DNA of 64,000 bases, from assembly GCA_029851415.1 (NCBI GenBank), contig CM056742.1, forward strand, positions 56,546,454-56,610,453, in the 5' to 3' direction. Below the pieces are notes generated by a model. It searched no databases and was not told the DNA's origin. It saw nothing but the letters and a program-made list of their open reading frames with translations. Made by a program: the position numbers and the translations under genes. Numbering within the stretch: position 1 is the first letter of the stretch; each line of letters starts with the position of its first letter. This document shows positions 55,080 through 64,000 of the stretch, one piece after another. The stretch comes from Eretmocerus hayati. Its lineage: Eukaryota; Arthropoda; Insecta; Hymenoptera; Aphelinidae.

Positions 55080-57640
55080 GCCACGAGATCTCTCCTGGAT
55101 CTGAGTGCAACAGTGACTAGACTTCAAATTGGACTGGGAATTTTGTTGAGTGCTCCCAGACCATACTTCAAATTGTTTTGGAGTGGGAGAAGAACCACTT
55201 TGCCCTGGCCCATTCGAATGATTCTTGGGGTGGCAGTAGGACTGTCTCCGACTTATAATCCATTATTCGAGATTGATACGCACCATCCACCGTTTTTCCT
55301 TTGCTCAGACTCAATCCAGAGCTGATTGCAGTGATTCTAAGACACGTGGTTAGACTTGAAATATTGCCTAACTCTTTCCGCATGTAGTGCAAGTATTTGT
55401 AGATCGGCAGTATATTTTTTCTCCACCTAGAAATCATCATTCCTTGAATAATCTGCATTACTCGACAGCTTTTCCTGAACGAATGTTGTTCCCAAATTTC
55501 CTTGCGGCAATTCCTGGCATATGGATTGAGGTCAAAATTCAGTTTAATACTGGACAGATTCACTCCAAGTGTTTTCGAAGCGGCAGCATATCGATTTCCA
55601 AGCTAAAATCGGTTATATTTGATTCATGTTGGTACTGGAGATACGCTTCTGACAGGGAAATCGGATCAGAATCGATGTCGAACTCAACCACGGCTGTTCT
55701 CAGAGTCGTGTTTGGGCTCAAAATCCGGAGGATTTGAAGTATAATGCATGAAACAGGTTCTTGGGGTGGCAGCAGGACTGTCTCCGACTCATGAAACATT
55801 ATTCGCGACTGATACGCGCCTTTCATTGCTTTTTCGTTGCTCACACTCAACCCAGAGCTGATTGCAGTGATTCTCAGACACGGGGTTGGGCTTAAAATAT
55901 TGCCTAACATCTTCCGCATGTACTGGAATTTTTTTTTTGATCGGCAGTATAATTTTTTTTCACCGAAAAATCACCATTCCTTAAATAATCTGCATTACTG
56001 AACAGCTTTTTCTGGACGAATATCGTTCTCAAATCTCTCGGCAGAAATTTCTCGACATCGGATTAGGCTCTAAATTCTGATCAGCACTTGAGGAATTCAA
56101 TCAAAGTTTGTTCGACTCGGCAGCATATCAAAATCCGAGCTGAAATCGGTCACTCTTGATCGAAACCTGTGCTAATGAGACTTTCCCGACTCGGAAGAGA
56201 TCGAATTCGATTTCAAACTCGTCCACGGAAATTTTCAGAGCCGTGCTTGGGCTCAAAATCCTGGTGAGTGATGGTAAAATGCACGAGAAAGCTCCTTCTG
56301 GTAGCAGCAGAGAGGTTTCCGATCTAGAAACCACTATTCTCGACGAATACGCAGCGCTCATCACTTTTCCTCGCTCTGGAATCGGCCTCAGAACCGATTG
56401 CGGTGACTCTCTGACCTGAGTTTTGGCTCAAAATATTGTTTCGCATCCCTAGAATGTACCCCGAGTCATTGTGGATCGGCAGTATATTTATTCGTCACCT
56501 AGAACTCACCGTTTCTTGAATAATCTGCACTTTTCTGCAGCTTTTTCTTGACGAATATCGATCTGGGATTCTTCTACGGCAATTTCTAGACTTGAGATTG
56601 GGTTCAAAATTCTATTAAATGTTCTATGATCCCACTCGAGATGTTCCTGACCTGGCAGCATATCGAATTCTGTGGTAAAATCGACCATTCTCGGATGACT
56701 GCCATATCTCAACAGACATTTTAGCCGCAAAATAGATCAGAATCGATCTCAAATCCTCTCTCAGCAATTTTCAGAACTGTGTTTCGGCTCAAAATTCTGT
56801 AAATTTATGGGAGAATGTGTTGAAACGGGTTCTGAGTCGGCAGTAGGATTAGATTTGACCCAGAATTCACTATCCCCGACTAATTATCAAGGCTCGTCAA
56901 CTTTTCTCGGCTCAGAATCGACCTCAGAGCTGATTGCGTTGGATCCCGTACATGAGGATAAACTTAAAATACTGCTTCCCACTCTCAAAAAGTACCCCAA
57001 GTTATTACAGATCGGCAGTACACTCTTTCTCTACCTAGAAATAACGATTTATCTAATATTCTGTGCGGCCAGACAGCCTTTCCTGGACGAATATTGATCT
57101 CAAATCCCTCTGCGGCAATTCCCAGACCTGAGACCAGGCTAAAAATTATGTTTAATGCTCTAGAAATACACCCAAAGTCTTCCTCATCTGGCAGCATATC
57201 GCATTCTGAGCTAAAATCGACCATCTCGAATGTCCCTTCAGATCTGAAGAGACAATCCCGCCACAAAATAAATCTGAACCGATTTCAAAATTCCCCGCAG
57301 CAATTCTTAGAGCTGTGCCCAGACTCAAAATTCTGAGAATCGATGGAGGAATGTTTTGAAAAGAGTTGAGAGTTGGCAGTAGAATCATTCTCGACTCAGA
57401 ATCCAGTATAATCGACTAATTCGCAGCATTTATCACCTCCTCTCAGCTCAGAATCGACCTCAGAGCTATTTGCGGTGATTCTCAGACTTGGGGTTGAGTT
57501 TAAAATACTGCCATCTATCTCTAGAAGGTACTCCAAGTGGTTGCGGATCGGCAGTAGAACTACTGACTCGCCACGCGTGAGTTTCATTCCGGCGAAATAT
57601 CGATCTTCAACCCCATTTCGCGTTCAACATCCCCCCACCC
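55080..57640. repeat. Direct tandem array of ~538-bp satellite units in J
   Basis: The landmark TGGCAGTAGGACTGTC-type phrase recurs at about 55229, 55768, 56301, 56839 and 57377, a spacing of 533-539 bases. Other shared phrases are GATCGGCAGTATA, AATAATCTGCA and CGACTCGGCAGCATAT-type. Units differ by roughly 20-30 percent by eye. Multiple moderately long frames are by-products. Confidence 0.85.
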
Positions 57641-58671
57641 CTGCCCCCTTTGTCTGAGACAAAATCAGACTAGCACATCTCCTAGCCCTGTCGATTGCGA
57701 AGAGAATGCCGTTTGGCTCATCCCGATAGCTTGAAACAAATTTTGAAACCATTTTTGGCCAGAGCTGGAATGTGACGACTATAGTGTGCCGTGCTCTTCA
57801 TCATGTTCCTGGGCCCCGGGGTTGCATGGGCCCGTGCTGTTTATATTTCTTGCAAAGCCACAAGAGTGATTTTCTAGGAGTGCCGAGTGCGTTGGGGTGG
57901 ATTTTTAATCTTGCCGCTCTCGTTCATCGTGCATCAGGGCGAAATAACATGTCTGGAACGGAAAGAAACCTCCGAGAAGAAATGTATGCTGCTACTTGTG
58001 GAGGTTAGGTCTGGCTTTATTATAATATATCAGGTGTTAATATGAAATATCAGTTTTGATGGGGTATTGTTGTTGACCTTCAAACAAACTTCCGTCACCG
58101 GCAAATATGGGTTCTACAAATCACGTGGGCGGGAAAAAGTCAAAATTTGATAAAGATCGACCAATAATCGATATTAACTGTGTCAAGCCACGTCAAAACC
58201 TTCATAAGTTTGAATTTCTTCGCGCAGGCGTAAGAATGCCAGCTCGTTGCAGCTCAATCGCTCATGCTTGGAATACAACTGCACGTTTCATTGCATCACA
58301 CTCACAACATTGGGGACAAAATCGACGATAGTCGAGATGTTCGGTCGGTTTGGTGCAGATTCACCAGAGAATGAATCCCTTGTGGATTGACATGATTCTC
58401 GATACAATAGCAACCTTCTGGAACGGATGCCAGCCCTGTACCAGATCCCGCATTCAGTCTCATTCGGTAAATGAGCTGATCTACTCAAATCCCAACGCAG
58501 TATCTGTGTAGAACTCGTTAGACACGAATTAAGCACCCGCTCGGGATCGTATCGACACCATACCAGATGCTCGGTCATTTGGGCGCATGATCACCGAGGG
58601 GGACTATTTGGGCGGAAAATACCAGAAGATTTTCTTGGTAAGAACTGGCCCAGTCGTCTCAGTCGAGATGT

Positions 58672-59716
58672 GGTCCAGTTCCAGTCATCGGTGAGTGTTG
58701 ATGGGGCCCTGTACCGGTCCTCTCTGAGTGTCGATCTGGTCCCGTACCGGTCCTTGGCGAGTTTCGATATGGTCGCGTACCGGTCCTCGGCGAGTGTCGA
58801 TGGGATCTCATACCAGTTCTCAGCGAGTGTCGATCTGGTCCCGTACCGATCCTCGGCGAGTGTCGATGGGATCTCATACCAGTCCTCAGCGAGTGTCGAT
58901 GTGGTCCTCTACCGGTCCTCGGCGAGTGTCGATCTGGTCTCGTACCGGCCGTCGGCGAGTGTCGATCTGGTCTCGTACGGGTCCCCAGAGAGTGGCGATT
59001 TGGTCCCGTACTTGTCCTCTGCGAGTGTCGATCTGGTCCCGTACCGGTCCTTGGCGAGTGTCGATCTGGTCGCGTACCGGTCCTCGGCGAGTGTCGTTCT
59101 GGTCTCGTACCGGCCCTCGGCGACTGTCGATCTGGTTTCATACGGGTCCCCAGACAGTGGCGATCTGGTCCCGTACCCGTTCTCCGCGAGTGTCGAAGTG
59201 GTCCTCTACCTGTCCTCGGCGAGTGTCGATCTGGTCCCGTACTGGTCCTTGGCGAGTGTCGATCTGGTCTTCTATCGATCCTCAGAGAGTGACGATCTGG
59301 TCTCGTACCGGTCCTTGGCGAGTGTCGATGGGGTCCCATACCGGTCCTCGGCGAGTGTCGATGTGGTCCTCTACCGGTCCTCAGCGAGTGTCGATGTGGT
59401 CCCGTACCGGTTCTCGACGAGTGTCGGTACGGAATCAGAATCACACTGTCCAAGGGCAAGTACAGGACGAGATCGATACTCGCTGATGACCAGCATAGGA
59501 CCCCGTCGACACCCGCCGACTACCGGTATGGACTCCCATCGACACTCGTCGAGGACTAGTACGGGATCAGATCGATACTTCACGAGGACCGGTAGAGGAC
59601 CACATCGACACTCGCTGAGGACCGGTATGGAACTAGATTGACACTCTCCAAGGACCCGAAATGGGACCATATCGATACTCGCCGAGGACCGTTGGAGGAC
59701 CACATCGACTTTCAGC
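58672..59716. repeat. 33-bp minisatellite with orientation switch near 59450
   Basis: From 58672 to about 59440 roughly 23 copies of a 33-base unit (GAGTGTCGATCTGGTCCCGT then ACCGGTCCTCGGC) run in one direction; from about 59465 to 59716 about 7-8 copies run inverted. Because 33 is divisible by 3, three frames are open over long distances, giving 11-residue repeats such as SASVDLVPYRS (plus) and RTGTGPDRHSP (minus). I do not consider any of these a gene. Confidence 0.95.
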
Positions 59717-61670
59717 AAGGCATCCGTAAGGTAGATGGTTCTTGTGTCAAGGTTCATGTCAGTTGACGAGGGATAAGAATATATCATAATCATACGCCCA
59801 AATGACCGAGCATCTGGAATAGTGTCGATACGATCCCGAGCGGGTGCTTAATTCGTGTCTAACGAGTTCTACACAGATACTGCGTTGAGATTTGAGTGGA
59901 TCAGCCCATTTACCGAATGAGACTGAATGCGTGATCTGGTATAGGGCCGGCATCCGTTCCAGAAGGTCGCTTTTGTGTCGAGAATTATATTAATTCACAA
60001 GGAATTTGTTCTCTGGTGGATCTGCGCCTAACCGACCGAGCATCTCGATTGTTGTCAATTCTGCCCCCAAAGTTGAGCAATTGAGCCGCAACAAGCTGGC
60101 GTTTTTACGCCTGCGCAGAGAGATCCAAATTTCTGTCAAACTTGCGCAAGCAGACGGGGTTTAGTGAGCTATAAGGCGGTGGTACCACCTCCGCAAGCTG
60201 GTCACCTGCACGATAGTCCTATAGGTAATATGCTGCATGCCTCGACAGAAAATGTCGAAGTTTTTATCTTATGAGCCACCCTTACCCAAACATCTCGGTC
60301 ATCCCCGAAATCATCCAAAACCCGGGCCAAACACCGTTACATCTCACTCTTTGAGACGTTTTTCTCCAAAAATGCTGCATGGAAGCGGGTTTGTGGACGA
60401 CCGAAGTAGTATTCCCAGAATTTCGATTTCTAGTCCAAATTAGACTAAACTACAAGATAACTCAAAAATGTACGATTTTGGAAAGATCTTTTCCCTAATC
60501 ACGTATTTCAGACTAAGCTTACGACTTAGACTCATTTTCACTTTTATTCCACTCTAGAATAAAAAGCCAAGGTTTAGCTACAGACAATTCAAATTCATAT
60601 TTGTACAACAATGCTTTCTGGTGCAGCAGGCGAGGTAACTTTAGCGCAAAATTACATGGATCCGGAAAAAGTTTGGCCGGAACGGTAAAGTGAGTCGGCC
60701 GGAAGAAAACCGATCAATCAGAGCGAAGCCGTCGCCGGGAAGATGGACGATTCCAATTTACATGGACGGAAAAAATACCCATCAGAACGGCCGGTTTCGC
60801 CAAATATGCAATGCAAATTACAACGTTTTTGAAGCTTCTGACATGGTTTGAGACAGTTAATATCGATTATTGGTCGATTATTAATCGGTTTTAATAATCA
60901 TTACAAGAGATCTTCCCTGCTTTCCCGAATAATGATCATATCCGGACGGCAAATTTGGACTTTTTTCCGCCCATGTAAATTGTAGAACCCATGTTCGCCG
61001 GCGACGAAAGTTCGTTCCAACGTCAAGAACGATACCTCATCAAAGTTGATGTTTCATATTAATACCTCATATATTATAATGAAGTCATCCCCCGATGTAG
61101 ATTATGAAGTTTATAGATTTTTGTGATTTGTTAAAACGTAGAACTATGAATAGAATTTATCGAAGTATCATATGACGGCAGACCTAACCTCCATAAGTAG
61201 CAGCATACATTTCTTTTCGGAGGTTTCTTCCCGTTCCGGACATGTTATTTCGCCCTGATGCACGATCAACGAGAGCGGCAAAATTGAAAATCCACCCCAA
61301 CGCACTCGGCACTCCTGGAAAATCACTCTCACGGCTATGCAAGAAACACAAACAGCACGGGCCCATGCAACCGCCTCCTCGGGCTGCGAATACTGAGACT
61401 GACGCACCGACACATAACCTCGAGACCAGACCACGTGTGTGACAGCAAAACAAACTGATCCCTCTGCTGATCTCATGTGATCCTCGCGCGACTGATCCCT
61501 CTGATTCCTTTCCTGATCCATCTGATCCCAAAAATCTGATAATTTTCAACATCCACGCAAACTTTCAATTCGACTCGAATAACTTCGTGAAAATTTTGCA
61601 AAACTCACAACGCGTCGGTTTTTCAGAATTCCGCGGCTAGTCGAGTACTTTACAATCATGTTGTATATAT

Positions 61671-62860
61671 GGGCAAATCTCAGGAACTATGCGGTTTCGA
61701 CTTTGAAATTTCGAGAATTTCCAGAATGGCAGCACATCTCCGATAAACTTTTGTTTGGTCCAAGTAATGCTCAAACAATGATGAAATACTTGCGTAAATC
61801 ATTTTGGAGCCCCGCCGTGGATTTGTGAGGGTGTAGAAGTTTTTCCCATGTATTTGCGTGGGACCCTCATATTTTCGTAATTCTAATTGGGTCGTGTGTA
61901 TGTGAATACATGGCATCCTTGGTGTTGGAATAGAAGAAGAGAGATGAGTTCAATGGTTTACAGTGTTTTCTGAAGGTCTGTGGTACAAAATGTAGATGTG
62001 CCTCAACCGTCGAAACGCTCATTTTCGTCATTTGTCGATCCTCACAAGCCTCGCATCGCGACCGATATGAGGCTGTAGTAGGGGCGATTCTCATAGGCAT
62101 TTCTTGAGGTACAAATATCAGTTTACACGTGGTTTCCATCCCAACGGAATCGAAATTTTCGTGTGCTACACGAAAAACGATTTTTTTGACCCCATTTACG
62201 CGAAAATAACTTTTCTCATTTCAAGCCGCATCGTCGTGCGGAATCGAGCACACTATCGTTCTTGGGCTAGATTTGTAGGTTTTTGGATGTAGAATAATAT
62301 GTCGTTTCTACAGATACGAAATATTCACCGCCCCGAGTGCTGCATCCATTAGAAGAGCGATACAGGAGAAAATGTAGAATCGGAGTTCGCTCCAACGAAT
62401 CATCGGCACTCCGGCGCATTGATAGGCACAGCCTCGGGCGAAAATTATATGTTTCTATGTATTATAATCCATCACATATCCAATTTCCAGACCGATCGGT
62501 GAACCGCCCCGCCTGTGGCGAGCTAAGGCGTGAGAGAACTATGGCCCTGTTCGGTCGAAAATTGTGATTTTGTCACGAAGAAGCGTCTCCCAGTACCTTT
62601 CTATAGCAATTTTTAGACTTCTGAATGATGCAGAACTATTAAATATGAGTAGATCTTCAAAATGATCTAATGCGAGCGGCGGAAATAACGCGACTGTTGT
62701 TCTGACAACGTGAAAATAGGCCTGTTCGGCCAAACCGCATACTTCGTGAGATTTGCCCATATATAGATCACTTTTCAACATGGGCCTATATGAGCGATAT
62801 TAATCTCATAAACTGTATCTTTGATCAGGAGACCCATTTGACACAGTCACTCTGGATTCT
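61671..62860. other. Sequence between J and the Helitron N-part; short inverted repeat
   Basis: A phrase ATATATGGGCAAATCTCA at the right end of J is repeated inverted near 62745-62770 (TGAGATTTGCCCATATAT), so the inserted block may extend to about 62770 or later. A local TTTTCGTGTGCTACACGAAA hairpin lies near 62156. No gene is recognised. Confidence 0.45.
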
Positions 62861-64000
62861 TCATCTTCTCAATACTACAAAACTGTAAAAAAATTTTGAG
62901 AGGGATAGGTGACCCGGACCTCGCGGTCCTCTCTTGTCAGTGTTATTTGGACGTGGATTTCGAATTAATTTCATGATTTTGAATAACCTCCATAGAGATG
63001 AATATTCCATAGTTTCTTCAACTATCGAGTTTCTATGGAATTTCTTCATAACAGGCAGTATTTGACGGAACCCCCCCCCCCTCTCCAAGAATTATCAATT
63101 TTCTTCCAAAAGGTGAGTCATTGTTAAGCAAATCTCTGAGAGTTCTTCCAACTGCCTCGAGGGCCTTTTTTTGTATCATCGAAGCGTCGTCCCAAATGAT
63201 AACATCCGCCTCTCTAAGTCTATTTTCATCTGAATCAGATTTCAAGAATATAGTTTCAATGTCTTGGAATTTGATTGGTTATTTGAATTGTCCATGACTT
63301 GTCAATCCTTTCGATAACAGAAGCGATGCTATTCCCATCCAAGCCATCGACGGTATCTCAATTTTCTTCGATAAGAAAGAATAAATCAACGTTTTGTACG
63401 GAAAAGTCCTTCCAGATCCACCAGGTCTGTCGAAGAAGTGAGAACCGAATTCCACGTACGCCAATTCATCGAAGATCAATTTCTGTTCTTCATTCAACAT
63501 CTCGTGTATCTCTAGCAATTTTTCTCTCACATTCTCCCACCGAAATGTCAGAGAGTATACCACCATTCTGTAATCCATCTACCTCAGGTTGTGGTAGCTC
63601 ATAACTTTCTAGAGACATATCCTCCATCCATAGCATATATTTTATATTTTGGAGGGCTCTTTTTCCTCCATTATCTTCGAAGTCTTGTATGGAGGATTGT
63701 TTGAACCCTTCCCAAATAGTAGTCCCTTGAATGAATCCTGACAGTAGGAACCAACAGAAGAATTCCCAGGGTTGATTAGGGAACATAATAGTGCAAGCTT
63801 CTTCGAAAATTCTATTGATTTGTTCATCATCTTCTATCATTTCCATCACACGAGCAGTTTTTCTGTAACCATCGTGAGTCCGTCCCTCGAATGCTCTCAG
63901 ATATTCGTAATATTTCGCTCCTTCTACTCTATTCAAGATCAATTTGAGATGGAATCTTTCTCTATCCTTCGGCAATACAACGCTCGTTCTCCCAATGGTT
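62861..64000 (-). pseudogene. Helitron RepHel helicase, N-terminal helicase part, cut by window end
   Basis: Read on the minus strand, 63975-63490 gives ERFHLKLILNRVEGAKYYEY and EEACTIMFPNQPWEFFCWFL. Frame 63578-63279 gives MLNEEQKLIFDEL, a Walker A equivalent PGGSGRTFPYKTL (normally GGTGKT) and GIASLLL...TSHGQFK. Frame 63245-63033 gives ADVIIWDDASMIQKKALEAV (Walker B), TLRDLLNND and PFGRKLIILG. Frame 63088-62861 gives GGGFRQILPVM and LWRLFKIMKLIRNPR. These are consecutive PIF1/Helitron helicase motifs in four broken frames, with at least three frameshifts. The Walker A Lys is replaced by Arg. A Rep nuclease domain, if any, lies outside the window. Confidence 0.9.

Larger units (their letters stand above)
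53175..61670. repeat. Composite foldback element J (~8.5 kb) with internal satellites
   Basis: The outer arms, about 53175-53480 and 61370-61670, are reverse complements (ATCAGATTTTTGGGATCAGA, CCCGAGGAGGCGGTTG). Inside are two overlapping palindromes. One pairs about 53565-54690 with 56870-57965 (centre near 55770). The other pairs about 57800-58600 with 59790-61370 (centre near 59300), with an extra ~680 bp at 60130-60810. A ~140-bp module (ATGTTATTTCGCCCTGATGC and neighbours) therefore occurs three times, near 53580 (+), 57890 (-) and 61240 (+). It lies between two halves of a Helitron helicase. No gene is encoded. Confidence 0.88.

Noticed and set aside
53880..57640. Many 60-131-codon frames with recurring peptides
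   Set aside because: They recur with the ~538-bp satellite on both strands and carry no domain.
58659..59641. Three frames of 252-323 codons with 11-residue repeats
   Set aside because: They are the translation of a 33-bp minisatellite in three frames; the orientation switch breaks any single gene model.
1..61670. Palindromes as assembly artefacts (false inverted duplication)
   Set aside because: Arms of every palindrome differ by substitutions and indels, several carry insertions in one arm only, and G and J lie inside other elements with sensible boundaries.
1..64000. CRISPR array or bacterial operon
   Set aside because: No regularly spaced short direct repeats with unique spacers and no cas-like genes; the repeats found are palindromes, satellites and eukaryotic mobile elements.

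Overview
The window looks like a repeat-dominated stretch of an arthropod (probably insect) nuclear genome. It is AT-rich with local GC islands. It carries tRNA-derived SINE heads with Pol III boxes, non-LTR retrotransposon fragments, Helitron helicase fragments, a Polinton/Maverick-type capsid block and many long inverted-repeat (foldback) elements. I see no bacterial operon logic, no convincing spliced host gene and no CRISPR array. The clade is inferred from the repeat families; no species call is possible.

Layout. 1-3490 is a ~3.5 kb palindrome (element A) with a tRNA-like sequence in each arm. 3525-4209 holds a GC-rich hairpin and a LINE fragment. 4261-11925 is a Polinton/Maverick (adintovirus-like) remnant: truncated minor capsid protein, broken basic core protein, intact double-jelly-roll major capsid protein, a broken ORF, a small acidic ORF that overlaps the protease start by ATGA, and an adenain-like protease with one nonsense codon. 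Palindrome B (8510-10557) follows, then a PC4-like ORF and a 55-codon ORF with an N-myristoylation-type start. 13.4-22.9 kb holds LINE ORF1 and reverse-transcriptase C-terminal fragments separated by a SINE and foldback C. 23.2-25.5 kb is a broken ORF of a family I recall from many arthropod genomes, interrupted by a SINE with an 11-bp target duplication. 25.6-28.5 kb holds foldbacks E and F. 31547-36258 is palindrome D, related to B and carrying nested MITEs. 38-41 kb is GC-rich low-information sequence. 42.3-48.0 kb holds a MITE and a LINE whose catalytic reverse-transcriptase motif is split by a 3.27 kb foldback (G). 48.2-49.1 kb is a head-to-tail triplet of palindromic MITEs. 52.3-64.0 kb is a Helitron helicase gene on the minus strand, split by a ~8.5 kb composite foldback (J) that contains a ~538-bp satellite and a 33-bp minisatellite.

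How it fits together. The recurring theme is palindromes inserted into other mobile elements: B within the Polinton block, G within the LINE, J within the Helitron, MITEs within the arms of C, D and G. A, B and D share sequence modules, and B and D also share terminal sequence, so at least these belong to one non-coding foldback family. Arms of each palindrome differ from one another by substitutions and indels, which argues against an assembly artefact. Transcripts through these structures would fold into long double-stranded RNA; that consequence is inference. All identifications come from reading the sequence and from remembered family features; no database search was run.
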